A model generated the notes under the pieces. That model was not told where the DNA came from. It worked only from the letters and a program-made list of their open reading frames with translations, and ran no database searches. This document shows positions 38,441-53,430 of a stretch of DNA of 64,000 nt, piece by piece. The first letter of the stretch is position 1. Each line of letters opens with the position of its first letter. The position numbers and the translations under genes were made by a program. Origin of the DNA: Saccoglossus kowalevskii (lineage: Eukaryota > Hemichordata > Enteropneusta > Harrimaniidae); the NCBI RefSeq assembly GCF_000003605.2, contig NW_003157344.1, positions 1-64,000 on the forward strand, in the 5' to 3' direction.

Positions 38441-41152
38441 TTGTTGAATACATGTGACAGTAACTACAGTGTATGTATGTTGAATACGTGCGACAGTAAC
38501 TACAGTGTATGTATGTTGAATACGTGCGACAGTAATTACAGTGTGTGTATGTTCAATACGTGTGACAGTAAATACAGTGTATGTGTGTTGAATACGCGTG
38601 ACAGTAACTACAGTGTATGTATGTTGAATACATGAGACAGTAACTATAGTGAATGTATGTTGAATACGTCTGACAGTAACTACAGTGTGTGTGTATGTTG
38701 AATACGTCTGACAGTAACTAGTGTATGTGTGTTGAATACGCGTGACAGTAACTACTGATTATGTATGTTGAATACATGAGACAGTAACTACAGTGTACGT
38801 ATGTTGAATACGTGTGACAGTAACTACAGTGTAAGTATGTTGAATACATGTGACAGAAGCTACAGTGTATATATGTTGAATACGTGCGACAGTAACTTCA
38901 GTGTATGTATGTTGAATACGTGTGACAGTAACTGCAGTGTATGTATGTTGAATACGTGACAATAACTACAGTGTATGTATGTTGAATACGTGACAGTAAC
39001 TACAGTGTATGTATGTTGAATACATGTGACAGTAACTACAGTGTATGTATGTTGAATACGTGTGACAGTAACTGCAGTGTATGTATGTTGAATACGTGTG
39101 ACAGTAAGTGCAGTGTATGTATGTCGAATATGTGACAGTAACTACAGTGTATGTATGTTGAATACGTGACAGTAACTACAGTGTATGTATGTTGAATACA
39201 TGTGACAGTAACTACAGTGTATGTATGTTGAATACGTGTGACAGTAACTACATTGTATGTATGTTAAATACGTCTGACAGTAACTGCAGTGTATGTATGT
39301 TGAATACATCTGACAGTTACTACAGTGTATGTATGTTGAATACATGTGAAAGTAACTACATTGTATGTATGTTAAATACGTGTGACAGTAACTACAGTGT
39401 ATGTATGTTGAACACATGTGACAGTAACTACAGTGTATGTATGTTAAATACGTGTGACAGTAACTACAGTGTATGTATGTTGAATACGTGTGACTGTAAC
39501 TACAGTGTATGTATGTTGAATACGTGTGACAGTAACTACAGTGTATGTGTATTGAATACGTGTGACAGTAACTACAGTGTATGTATGTTGAATACGTGTG
39601 ACAGTAACTACAGTGTATGTATGTTAAATACGTCTGCCAGTAATTACACTGTATGTTTTGTTAAATACGTCTGCCAGTAACTACAGTGTATGTATGTTGA
39701 ATACGTGTGACAGTAACTACAGTGTATGTATGTTGAGTACATGTGACAGTAACTACAGTGTATGTATGTTGAATACGTGTGACAGTAACTACAGTGTATT
39801 TGTATTGAATACGTGTGACAGTAACCTACAGTGTATGTATGTTGAATACGTGTGACAGTAAATACAGTGTATGTGTGTTGAATACGCGTGACAGTAACTA
39901 CAGTGTATGTATGTTGAATACGTGTGACAGTAACTATAGTGTATGTATGTTGAATACGTGTGACAGTAACTACAGTGTATGTATGTTGAATACATGAGAC
40001 AGTAACTACAGTGTATGTATGTCGAATACATGAGACAGTAACCTACACTGTATGTATGTTGAATACGTGTGACAGTAACTACAGTGTATGTATTTTGAAT
40101 ACATGAGACAGTAACCTACAGTGTGTGTATGTTGAATACGTGTGACAGTAACTACAGTGTATGTGTGTTGAATACGCGTGACAGTAACTACAGTGTATGT
40201 ATGTTGAATACATGAGACAGTAACTACAGTGTATGTATGTTGAATACGTGTGACAGTAACTACAGTGTATGTGTGTTGAATACGCGTGACAGTAACTACT
40301 GTGTAGGTATGTTGAATACGCGTGACAGTAACTACAGTGTATGTATGTTGAATACATGAGACAGTAACTACAGTGTATGTATGTTGAATACGTGTGACAG
40401 TAACTACAGTGTATGTGTGTTGAATACGCGTGACAGTAACTACAGTGTAGGTATGTTGAATACATGAGACAGTAACTACAGTGTATGTATGTTGAATACG
40501 TGTGACAGTAACTACAGTGTATGTGTGTTGAATACGCGTGGCAGTAACTACAGTGTAGGTATGTTGAATACATGAGACAGTAACTACAGTGTATGTATGT
40601 TGAATACCTGTGACAGTAACTACAATGTATGCATGTTGAATACGTCTGACAATAACTAGTGTATGTGTGTTGAATACGCGTGACAGTAACTACAGTGTAT
40701 GTATGTTGAATACGTGTGACAGTAACTGCAGTGTATGTGTGTTGAATACGCGTGACAGTAACTACAGTGTATGTAAGTTGGATACATGAGACAGTAACGG
40801 CAGTGTGTGTATGTTGAATACGTCTGACAATAACTAGTGTATGTGTGTTGAATACGCGTGACAGTAACTACAGTGTATGTATGTTGAATACATGAGACAG
40901 TAACTACTGTGTATGTATGTTGAATACGTGTGACAGTAACTACAGTGTATGTATGTTGAATACGTCTGACAATAACTAGTGTATGTGTGTTGAATACGCG
41001 TGACAGTAACTACAGTGTATGTATGTTGAAAACATGAGACAGTAACTACTGTGTATGTATGTTGAATACATGAGACAGTAACTATAGTGAATGTATGTTG
41101 AATACGTCTGACAGTAACTACAGTGTATGTATGTTGAATACATGTGACAGTA
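38441..41152 (+). repeat. Regular D higher-order unit 4, running into local duplications
   Basis: Starts at the anchor at 38,441; the GT expansion is near 38,686 and CAGAAGCTACAG near 38,855. Colinearity with unit 3 holds to about 40.2 kb. After that, extra copies of ACGCGTGAC and TAGGTATG monomers (40,270-40,570) are inserted, followed by the 1,112-bp duplication. The end given assumes a 2,712-bp unit; no anchor is present there. Confidence 0.82.
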
Positions 41153-42322
41153 ACTACAGTGTATGTATGTTGAATACGTGTGACAGTAACTACAGTGTAT
41201 ATGTGTTGAATACGCGTGACAGTAACTACAGTGTATGTATGTTGAATACGTGTGACAGTAACTATAGTGTATGTATGTTAAATACGTGTGACAGTAACTA
41301 CAGTGTATGTATGTTGAATACATGAGACAGTAACTACAGTGTATGTATGTCGAATACATGAGACAGTAACCTACACTGTATGTATGTTGAATACGTGTGA
41401 CAGTAACTACAATGTATGTATTTTGAATACATGAGACAGTTACTACAATGTATGTATGTCGAATACATGAGACAGTAACCTACAGTGTGTGTATGTTGAA
41501 TACGTGTGACAGTAACTACAGTGTATGTGTGTTGAATACGCGTGACAGTAACTACAGTGTATGTATGTTGAATACATGAGACAGTAACTACAGTGTATGT
41601 ATGTTGAATACGTGTGACAGTAACTACAGTGTATGTGTGTTGAATACGCGTGACAGTAACTACAGTGTAGGTATGTTGAATACATGAGACAGTAACTACA
41701 GTGTATGTATGTTGAATACGTGTGACAGTAACTACAATGTATGCATGTTGAATACGTCTGACAATAACTAGTGTATGTGTGTTGAATACGCGTGACAGCA
41801 ACTACAGTGTATGTATGTTGAATACGTGTGACAGTAACTGCAGTGTATGTGTGTTGAATACGCGTGACAGTAACTACAGTGTATGTAAGTTGGATACATG
41901 AGACAGTAACGGCAGTGTGTGTATGTTGAATACGTCTGACAATAACTAGTGTATGTGTGTTGAATACGTGTGACAGTAACTACAGTGTATGTATGTTGAA
42001 TACATGAGACAGTAACTACTGTGTATGTATGTTGAATACGTGTGACAGTAACTACAGTGTATGTATGTTGAATACGTCTGACAATAACTAGTGTATGTGT
42101 GTTGAATACGCGTGACAGTAACTACAGTGTATGTATGTTGAAAACATGAGACAGTAACTACTGTGTATGTATGTTGAATACATGAGACAGTAACTATAGT
42201 GAATGTATGTTGAATACGTCTGACAGTAACTACAGTGTATGTATGTTGAATACATGTGACAGTAACTACAGTGTATGTATGTTGAATACGTGTGACAGTA
42301 ACTACAGTGTATGTGTGTTGAA
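40480..42322 (+). repeat. 1,112-bp tandem duplication
   Basis: The segment at about 40,480-41,210 recurs at about 41,592-42,322 (lag 1,112 bp). Two barcodes occur only in this pair: ACAGTAACGGCAG (40,791 and 41,903) and GTTGAAAACATGAG (41,025 and 42,137). The left boundary is uncertain because the surrounding ACGCG/TAGG monomers are themselves repetitive. Confidence 0.85.
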
Positions 42323-44050
42323 TACGTGTGACAGTAACTACAGTGTATGTATGTTGAATACGTGACAGTAACTACAGTGTATGTATGTTGAATACATGTG
42401 ACAGTAACTACAGTGTATGTATGTTGAATACGTGCGACAGTAAATACAGTGTATGTATGTTAAATACGTGTGACAGTAACTGCAGTGTATGTATGTTGAA
42501 GACGTGACAGTAACTACAGTGTATGTATGTTGAATACGTGACAGTAACTACAGTGTATGTATGTTGAATGCGTGTGACAGTAACTGCAGTGTATGTATGT
42601 TGAATACGTGACAGTAACTACAGTGTATGTATGTTGAATACGTGACAGTAACTACAGTGTATGTATGTTGAATACATGTGAGAGTAACTACAGTGTATGT
42701 ATGTTGAGTACGTGTGACAGTAACTGCAGTGTATGTATGTTGAATACGTGTGACAGTAACTGCAGTGTATGTATGTTGAATACGTGACAGTAACTACAGT
42801 GTATGTATATTGAATACGTGACAGTAACTACAGTGTATGTATGTTGAATACGTGACAGTAACTACAGTGTATGTATGTTGAATACATGTGACAGTAACTA
42901 CAGTGTATGTATGTTTGAATACGTGTGACAGTAACTGCAGTGTATGTATGTTGAATACATGTGACAGTAACTACAGTGTATGTATGTTGAATACGTGCGA
43001 CAGTAACTACAGTGTATGTATGTTGAATACGTGCGACAGTAATTACAGTGTGTGTATGTTCAATACGTGTGACAGTAAATACAGTGTATGTGTGTTGAAT
43101 ACGCGTGACAGTAACTACAGTGTATGTATGTTGAATACGTGTGACAGTAACTGCAGTGTATGTGTGTTGAATACGCGTGACAGTAACTACAGTGTGTGTA
43201 TGTTGAATACGTCTGACAGTAACTAGTGTATGTGTGTTGAATACGCGTGAGAGTAACTACAGATTATGTATGTTGAATACATGAGACAGTAACTACAGTG
43301 TATGTATGTTGAATACGTGTGACAGTAACTACAGTGTAAGTATGTTGAATACATGTGACAGTAGCTACAGTGTATATATGTTGAATACGTGCGACAGTAA
43401 CTACAGTGTATGTATGTTGAATACGTGTGACAGTAACTGCAGTGTATGTATGTTGAATGCGTGACAGTAACTGCAGTGTATGTATGTTGAATACGTGACA
43501 GTAACTACAGTGTATGTATGTTGAATACATGTGACAGTAACTACAGTGTATGTATGTTGAATACGTGTGACAGTAACTGCAGTGTATGTATGTTGAATAC
43601 GTGTGACAGTAACTGCAGTGTATGTATGTCGAATACGTGACAGTAACTACAGTGTATGTATGTTGAATACGTGACAGAAACTACAGTGTATGTATGTTGA
43701 ATACATGTGACAGTAACTGCAGTGTATGTATGTTGGATACGTGTGACAGTAATTACAGTGTGTGTATGTTGAATACGTCTGACAATAACTAGTGTATGTG
43801 TGTTGAATACGCGTGACAGTAACTACAGTGCATGTATGTTGAATACGTGTGACAGTAACTACAGTGTATGTGTGTTGAATACGCGTGACAGTAACTACAG
43901 TGTGTGTATGTTGAATACGTGACAGTAACTACAGTGTATGTATGTTGAATACATGTGACAGTAACTACAGTGTATGTATGTTGAATACGTGTGACAGTAA
44001 CTGCAGTGTATGTATGTTGAATACGTGTGACAGTAACTGCAGTGTATGTA
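42323..44050 (+). repeat. Satellite, 34-mer-rich D remnant
   Basis: Satellite only. ACGTGAC 34-mer pairs alternate with AACTGCAG monomers (42,360-42,900). A 37-mer with TGTTTGAATACG lies near 42,913 where an anchor would be expected, then TATGTTCAATACG near 43,059, ACAGATTATG near 43,260 and ACAATAACTAG near 43,781. No gene or other element is visible. Confidence 0.85.
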
Positions 44051-47000
44051 TTTCGAATACGTGTCAGTAACTACAGTGTATGTATGTTGAATACATGTGA
44101 CAGTAACTACAGTGTATGTATGTTGAATACGTGTGACAGTAACTACATTGTATGTATGTTAAATACGTCTGACAGTAACTGCAGTGTATGTATGTTGAAT
44201 ACATCTGACAGTAACTACTGTGTATGTATGTTGAATACATGTGAAAGTAACTACATTGTATGTATGTTAAATACGTGTGACAGTAACTACAGTGTATGTA
44301 CATGTATGTTGAACACATGTGACAGTAACTACAGTGTATGTATGTTAAATACGTGTGACAGTAACTACAGTGTATATATGTTGAATACGTGTGACAGTAA
44401 CTACGTGTATGTATGTTGAATACGTGTGACAGTAACTACAGTGTATGTGTATTGAATACGTGTGACAGTAAATACAGTTTATGTATGTTGAATACGTGTG
44501 ACAGTAACTACAGTGTATGTATGTTAAATACGTCTGCCAGTAATTACAGTGTATGTTTTGTTAAATACGTCTGCCAGTAACTACAGTGTATGTATGTTGA
44601 ATACGTGTGACAGTAACTACAGTGTATGTATGTTGAATACGTGTGACAGTAACTACAGTGTATGTATGTTGAATACGTGTGACAGTAAATACGGTGTATT
44701 TGTATTGAATACGTGTGACAGTAACCTACAGTGTATGTATGTTGAATACGTGTGACAGCAAATACAGTGTATGTGTGTTGAATACGCGTGACAGTAACTA
44801 CAGTGGATGTATGTTGAATACGTGTGACAGTAACTATAGTGTATGTATGTTAAATACGTGTGACAGTAACTACAGTGTATGTATGTTGAATACATGAGAC
44901 AGTAACTACAATGTGTGTATGTCGAATACATAAGACAGTAACCTACAGTGTATGTATGTTGAATACGTGTGACAGTAACTACAGTGGATGTATTTTGAAT
45001 ACATGAGACAGTTACTACAATGTATGTATGTCGAATACATGAGACAGTAACCTACAGTGTGTGTATGTTGAATACGTGTGACAGTAACTACAGTGTATGT
45101 GTGTTGAATACGCGTGACAGTAACTACAGTGTAGGTATGTTGAATACATGAGACAGTAACTACAGTGTATGTATGTTGAATACGTGTGACAGTAACTACA
45201 ATGTATGCATGTTGAATACGTCTGACAATAACTAGTGTATGTGTGTTGAATACGCGTGACAGTAACTACAGTGTATGTATGTTGAATACGTGTGACAGTA
45301 ACTGCAGTGTATGTGTGTTGAATACGCGTGACAGTAACTACAGTGTATGTATGTTGGATACATGAAACAGTAACTGCAGTGTGTGTATGTTGAATACGTC
45401 TGACAATAACTAGTGTATGTGTGTTGAATACGCGTGACAGTAACTACAGTGTATGTATGTTGAATACATGAGACAGTAACTACTGTGTATGCATGTTGAA
45501 TACGTGTGACAGTAACTACAGTGTATGTATGTTGAATACGTCTGACAATAACTAGTGTATGTGTGTTGAATACGCGTGACAGTAACTACAGTGTATGTAT
45601 GTTGAATACATGAGACAGTAACTACTGTGTATGTATGTTGAATACATGAGACAGTAACTATAGTGAATGTATGTTGAATACGTCTGACAGTAACTACAGT
45701 GTATGTATGTTGAATACATGTGACAGTAACTACAGTGTATGTATGTTGAATACGTGTGACAGTAACTACAGTGTATGTGTGTTGAATACGTGTGACAGTA
45801 ACTACAGTGTATGTATGTTGAATACGTGACAGTAACTACAGTGTATGTATGTTGAATACATGTGACAGTAACTACAGTGTATGTATGTTGAATACGTGCG
45901 ACAGTAACTACAGTGTATGTATGTTAAATACGTGTGACAGTAACTGCAGTGTATGTATGTTGAATACGTGACAGTAACTACAGTGTATGTATGTTGAATA
46001 CGTGACAGTAACTACAGTGTATGTATGGTGAATGCGTGTGACAGTAACTGCAGTGTATGTATGTTGAATACGCGACAGTAACTACAGTGTATGTATGTTG
46101 AATACGTGACAGTAACTACAGTGTATGTATGTTGAATACATGTGACAGTAACTACAGTGTATGTATGTTGAATACGTGTGACAGAAACTGCAGTGTATGT
46201 ATGTTGAATACGTGTGACAGTAACTGCAGTGTATGTATGTTGAATACGTGACAGTAACTACAGTGTATGTATATTGAATATGTGACAGTAACTACAGTGT
46301 ATGTTTGTTGAATACATATGACAGTAACTACAGTGTATGTATGTTGAATACGTGCGACAGTAACTACAGTGTATGTATGTTGAATACGTGCGACAGTAAT
46401 TACAGTGTGTGTATGTTCAATTCGTGTGACAGTAACTACATTGTATGTATGTTAAATACGTCTGACAGTAACTGCAGTGTATGTATGTTGAATACATCTG
46501 ACAGTAACTACAGTGTATGTATGTTGAATACATGTGAAAGTAACTACATTGTATGTATGTTAAATACGTGTGACAGTAACTACAGTGTATGTATGTTGAG
46601 TACATGAGACAGTAACTACAGTGTATGTATGTTGAACACGTGTGACAGTAAATACAATGTATGTATGTTGAATACGTCTGACAATAACTAGTGTATGTGT
46701 GTTGAATACGCGTGACAGTAACTTCAGTGTATGTATGTTGAATACGTGTGACAGTAACTGCAGTGTATGTGTGTTGAATACGCGTGACAGTAACTACAGT
46801 GTGTGTATGTTGAATACGTCTGACAGTAACTAGTGCATGTGTGTTGAATACGCGTGACAGTAACTACAGATTATGTATGTTGAATACATGAGACAGTAAC
46901 TACAGTGTATGTATGTTGAATACGTGTGACAGTAACGACAGTGTAAGTATGTTGAATACATGTGACAGTAGCTACAGTGTATATATGTTGAATACGTGCG

Positions 47001-49150
47001 ACAGTAACTACAGTGTATGTATGTTGAATACGTGTGACAGTAACTGAAGTGTATGTATGTTGAATACGTGACAGTAACTACAGTGTATGTATGTTGAATA
47101 CGTGACAGTAACTACAGTGTATGTATGTTGAATACATGTGACAGTAACTGCAGTGTATGTATGTTGAATACGTGTGACAGTAACTGCAGTGTATGTATGT
47201 TGAATACGTGTGTCAGTAACTGCAGTGTATGTATGTCGAATACGTGACAGTAACTACAGTGTATGTATGTTGGATACGTGACAGTAACTACAGTGTATGT
47301 ATGTTGTATACATGTGACAGTAATTACAGTGTATGTATGTTGAATACGTGTGACAGTAACTACATTGTATGTATGTTAAATACGTCTGACAGTAACTGCA
47401 GTGTATGTATGTTGAATACATCTGACAGTAACTACAGTGTATGTATGTTGAATACATGTGAAAGTAACTACATTGTATGTATGTTAAATACGTGTGACAG
47501 TAACTACAGTGTATGTATGTTGAACACATGTGACAGTAACTACAGTGTATGTATGTTAAATACGTGTGACAGTAACTACAGTGTATGTATGTTGAATACG
47601 TGTGACAGTAACTACAGTGTATGTATGTTGAATACGTGTGACAGTAACTACAGTGTATGTGTATTGAATACGTGTGACAGTAACTACAGTGTATGCATGT
47701 TGAATACGTGTGACAGTAACTACAGTGTATGTATGTTAAATACGTCTGCCAGTAATTACAGTGTATGTTTTGTTAAATACGTCTGCCAGTAACTACAGTG
47801 TATGTATGTTGAATACGTGTGACAGTAACTACAGTGTATGTATGTTGAATACGTGTGACAGTAACTACAGTGTATGTATGTTGAATACCTGTGACAGTAA
47901 CTACAGTGTATTTGTATTGAATACGTGTGACAGTAACCTACAGTGTATGTATGTTGAATGCGTGTGACAGTAACTACAGTGTATGTATGTTGAATACGTG
48001 ACAGTAACTACAGTGTATGTATGTTGAATACATGTGACAGTAACTACAGTGTATGTATGTTGAATATGTGTGACAGTAACTGCAGTGTATGTATGTTGAT
48101 TACGTGTGACAGTAACTGCAGTGTATGTATGTTGAATACGTGACAGTAACTACAGTGTATGTATATTGAATATGTGACAGTAACTACAGTGTATGTTTGT
48201 TGAATACATGTGACAGTAACTACAGTGTATGTATGTTGAATACGTGCGACAGTAACTACAGTGTATGTATGTTGAATACGTGCGACAGTAATTATAGTGT
48301 GTGTATGTTCAATACGTGTGACAGTAACTACATTGTATGTATGTTAAATACGTCTGACAGTAACTGCAGTGTATGTATGTTGAATACATCTGACAGTAAC
48401 TACAGTGTATGTATGTTGAATACATGTGAAAGTAACTACATTGTATGTATGTTAAATACGTGTGACAGTAACTACAATGTATGTATGTTGAATACATATG
48501 ACAGTAACTACAGTGTATGTATGTTGAGTATGTGTGACAGTAACTACATTGTATGTATGTTAAATACGTGTGGCAGTAACTACAGTGTATGTATGTTGAA
48601 TACGTGTGACAGTAACTACAGTGTATGTATGTTGAATACCTGTGACAGTAACTACAGTGTATGTGTATTGAATACGTGTGACAGTAACTACAGTGTGTGT
48701 ATGTTGAATACGTGTGACAGTGACTTCAGTGTGTGTATGTTCAATACGTGTGACAGTAACTACAGTGTATGTATGTTGAATGCGTGCGACAGTAACTACA
48801 GTGTATGTATGTTGAATACATGCGACAGTAATTACAGTGTGTGTATGTTCAATACGTGTGACAGTAACTACATTGTATGTATGTTAAATACGTCTGACAG
48901 TAACTGCAGTGTATGTATGTTGAACACATGTGACAGTAACTACAGTGTATGTATGTTAAATACGTGTGTCAGTAACTGCAGTGTATGTATGTTGAATACG
49001 TGTGACAGTAACTACAGTGTATGTATGTTGAATACGTGTGACAGTAACTACAGTGTATGTGTATTGAATACGTGTGACAGTAACTACAGTGTATGTATGT
49101 TGAATACCTGTGACAGTAACTACAGTGTATTTGTATTGAATACGTGTGAC
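44050..49150 (+). repeat. About 9.1-9.3-kb lag duplication, copy 1
   Basis: This 5-kb stretch is colinear with about 53,430-58,300. The lag is 9,340 bp at 44,549, 9,376 bp at 44,715, 9,162 bp at 46,305, 9,055 bp at 47,254 and 9,089 bp at 48,197; the steps reflect gained or lost monomers. Shared barcodes are AACTACGTGTATG (44,400), ACGGTGTATTTG (44,691), GACAGCAAATAC (44,754), ACATAAGACAG (44,928), TATGGTGAATGCG (46,024), ACGCGACAG (46,070) and AACTGAAGTG (47,043). Confidence 0.9.
44294..44335 (+). repeat. 42-bp monomer with 6-bp insertion
   Basis: The monomer head reads GTATGTACATGTATG instead of GTATGTATG, a 6-bp addition creating a TGTACATGTA stretch, followed by GAACACATG. Its partner near 53,635 in the 9-kb duplication lacks the insertion, so it arose after that duplication. 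It is the longest monomer I noticed. Confidence 0.9.
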
Positions 49151-52100
49151 AGTAACCTACAGTGTATGTATGTTGAATGCGTGTGACAGTAACTGCAGTG
49201 TATGTATGTTGAATACGTGACAGTAACTACAGTGTATGTATGTTGAATACGTGACAGTAACTACAGTGTATGTATGTTGAATACATGTGACAGTAACTAC
49301 AGTGTATGTATGTTGAATACGTGTGACAGTAACTGCAGTGTATGTATGTTGATTACGTGTGACAGTAACTGCAGTGTATGTATGTTGAATACGTGACAGT
49401 AACTACAGTGTATGTATATTGAATATGTGACAGTAACTACAGTGTATGTTTGTTGAATACATGTGACAGTAACTACAGTGTATGTATGTTGAATACGTGC
49501 GACAGTAACTACAGTGTATGTATGTTGAATACGTGCGACAGTAATTATAGTGTGTGTATGTTCAATACGTGTGACAGTAACTACATTGTATGTATGTTAA
49601 ATACGTCTGACAGTAACTGCAGTGTATGTATGTTGAATACATCTGACAGTAACTACAGTGTATGTATGTTGAATACATGTGAAAGTAACTACATTGTATA
49701 TATGTTAAATACGTGTGACAGTAACTACAGTGTATGTATGTTGAACACATGTGACAGTAACTACAGTGTATGTATGTTAAATACGTGTGACAGTAACTAC
49801 AGTGTATGTATGTTGAATACGTGTGACAGTAACTACAGTGTATGTATGTTGAATACGTGTGACAGTAACTACAGTGTATGTGTATTGAATACGTGTGACA
49901 GTAACTACAGTGTATGTATGTTGAATACGTGTGACAGTAACTACAGTGTATGTATGTTAAATACGTCTGCCAGTAATTACACTGTATGTTTTGTTAAATA
50001 CGTGTGACAGTAACTACAGTGTATGTATGTTGAATACGTGTGACAGTAACTACAGTGTATGTGTATTGAATACGTGTGACAGTAACTACAGTGTGTGTAT
50101 GTTGAATACGTCTGACAGTAACTAGTGTATGTGTGTTGAATACGCGTGACAGTAACTACAGATTATGTATGTTGAATACATGAGACAGTAACTACATTGT
50201 ATATATGTTAAATACGTGTGACAGTAACTACAGTGTATGTATGTTGAACACATGTGACAGTAACTACAGTGTATGTATGTTAAATACGTGTGACAGTAAC
50301 TACAGTGTATGTATGTTGAATACGTGTGACAGTAACTACAGTGTATGTATGTTGAATACGTGTGACAGTAACTACAGTGTATGTGTATTGAATACGTGTG
50401 ACAGTAACTACAGTGTATGTATGTTGAATACCTGTGACAGTAACTACAGTGTATTTGTATTGAATACGTGTGACAGTAACCTACAGTGTATGTATGTTGA
50501 ATGCGTGTGACAGTAACTGCAGTGTATGTATGTTGAATACGTGACAGTAACTACAGTGTATGTATGTTGAATACGTGACAGTAACTACAGTGTATGTATG
50601 TTGAATACATGTGACAGTAACTACAGTGTATGTATGTTGAATACGTGTGACAGTAACTGCAGTGTATGTATGTTGATTACGTGTGACAGTAACTGCAGTG
50701 TATGTATGTTGAATACGTGACAGTAACTACAGTGTATGTATATTGAATATGTGACAGTAACTACAGTGTATGTTTGTTGAATACATGTGACAGTAACTAC
50801 AGTGTATGTATGTTGAATACGTGCGACAGTAACTACAGTGTATGTATGTTGAATACGTGCGACAGTAATTATAGTGTGTGTATGTTCAATACGTGTGACA
50901 GTAACTACATTGTATGTATGTTAAATACGTCTGACAGTAACTGCAGTGTATGTATGTTGAATACATCTGACAGTAACTACAGTGTATGTATGTTGAATAC
51001 ATGTGAAAGTAACTACATTGTATGTATGTTAAATACGTGTGACAGTAACTACAATGTATGTATGTTGAATACATATGACAGTAACTACAGTGTATGTATG
51101 TTGAGTATGTGTGACAGTAACTACATTGTATGTATGTTAAATACGTGTGGCAGTAACTACAGTGTATGTATGTTGAATACGTGTGACAGTAACTACAGTG
51201 TATGTATGTTGAATACCTGTGACAGTAACTACAGTGTATGTGTATTGAATACGTGTGACAGTAACTACAGTGTGTGTATGTTGAATACGTGTGACAGTGA
51301 CTTCAGTGTGTGTATGTTCAATACGTGTGACAGTAACTACAGTCTATGTATGTTGAATGCGTGCGACAGTAACTACAGTGTATGTATGTTGAATACATGC
51401 GACAGTAATTACAGTGTGTGTATGTTCAATACGTGTGACAGTAACTACATTGTATGTATGTTAAATACGTCTGACAGTAACTGCAGTGTATGTATGTTAA
51501 ATACGTGTGTCAGTAACTGCAGTGTATGTATGTTGAATACGTGTGACAGTAACTACAGTGTATGTATGCTGAATACGTGTGACAGTAACTACAGTGTATG
51601 TGTATTGAATACGTGTGACAGTAACTACAGTGTATGTATGTTGAATACGTGTGACAGTAACTACAGTGTATGTATGTTAAATACGTCTGCCAGTAATTAC
51701 AGTGTATGTTTTGTTAAATACGTCTGCCAGTAACTACAGTGTATGTATGTTGAATACGTGTGACAGTAACTACAGTGTATGTATGTTGAATACGTGTGAC
51801 AGTAACTACAGTGTATGTATGTTGAATACGTGTGACAGTAAATACAGTGTATGTGTATTGAATACATGTGACAGTAACCTACAGTGTATGTATGTTGAAT
51901 ACGTGTGACAGTAACTACAGTGTATGTGTGTAGAATACGCGTGACAGTAACTACAGTGTATGTATGTTGAATACGTGTGACAGTAACTATAGTGTATGTA
52001 TGTTAAATACGTGTGACAGTAACTACAGTGTATGTATGTTGAATACATGAGACAGTAACTACAGTGTATGTATGTCGAATACATGAGACAGTAACCTACA

Positions 52101-53430
52101 GTGTATGTATGTTGAATACGTGTGACAGGAACTACATTGTATGTATGTTAAATACGTCTGACAGTAACTGCAGTGTATGTATGTTGAATACATCTGACAG
52201 TAACTACAGTGTATGTATGTTGAATACATGTGAAAGTAACTACATTGTATGTATGTTAAATACGTGTGACAGTAACTACAATGTATGTATGTTGAATACA
52301 TATGACAGTAACTACAGTGTATGTATGTTGAGTATGTGTGACAGTAACTACATTGTATGTATGTTAAATACGTGTGGCAGTAACTACAGTGTATGTATGT
52401 TGAATACGTGTGACAGTAACTACAGTGTATGTATGTTGAATACCTGTGACAGTAACTACAGTGTATGTGTATTGAATACGTGTGACAGTAACTACAGTGT
52501 GTGTATGTTGAATACGTGTGACAGTGACTTCAGTGTGTGTATGTTCAATACGTGTGACAGTAACTACAGTGTATGTATGTTGAATGCGTGCGACAGTAAC
52601 TACAGTGTATGTATGTTGAATACATGCGACAGTAATTACAGTGTGTGTATGTTCAATACGTGTGACAGTAACTACATTGTATGTATGTTAAATACGTGTG
52701 ACAGTAACTGCAGTGTATGTATGTTGAACACATGTGACAGTAACTACAGTGTATGTATGTTAAATACGTGTGTCAGTAACTGCAGTGTATGTATGTTGAA
52801 TACGTGTGACAGTAACTACAGTGTATGTATGTTGAATACGTGTGACAGTAACTACAGTGTATGTGTATTGAATACGTGTGACAGTAACTACAGTGTATGT
52901 ATGTTGAATACCTGTGACAGTAACTACAGTGTATTTGTATTGAATACGTGTGACAGTAACCTACAGTGTATGTATGTTGAATGCGTGTGACAGTAACTGC
53001 AGTGTATGTATGTTGAATATGTGACAGTAACTACAGTGTATGTATGTTGAATACGTGACAGTAACTACAGTGTATGTATGTTGAATACATGTGACAGTAA
53101 CTACAGTGTATGTATGTTGAATACGTGTGACAGTAACTGCAGTGTATGTATGTTGATTACGTGTGACAGTAACTGCAGTGTATGTATGTTGAATACGTGA
53201 CAGTAACTACAGTGTATGTATATTGAATATGTGACAGTAACTACAGTGTATGTTTGTTGAATACATGTGACAGTAACTGCAGTGTATGTATGTTGAATAC
53301 GTGTGACAGTAACTGCAGTGTATGTATGTTGAATACGTGTGTCAGTAACTGCAGTGTATGTATGTCGAATACGTGACAGTAACTACAGTGTATGTATGTT
53401 GAATACGTGACAGTAACTACAGTGTATGTA
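49150..53430 (+). repeat. Family C array, anchors 49,450, 50,774 and 53,254
   Basis: Successive C units. Anchors at 48,197, 49,450 and 50,774 are spaced 1,253 and 1,324 bp apart. The unit after 49,450 contains a block A-like run (ACATGTGAAAG, TATATATGTTAAATACG, GAACACATG). 51,208-52,130 matches 6,190-7,075 at lag about 45 kb. 52,132-53,265 matches 48,328-49,461 at lag 3,804 bp with very few differences. The join at about 52,125-52,135 reads GACAGGAACTACATTG, fusing two kinds of unit. Confidence 0.88.

Noticed and set aside
40079-40573. Minus-strand Tyr/Cys/His-rich frame (YSTYIHCSYCHT repeats)
   Set aside because: The same arithmetic effect on the other strand. Cys and His spacing is imposed by the 36-bp period and does not form a recognised zinc-binding pattern.
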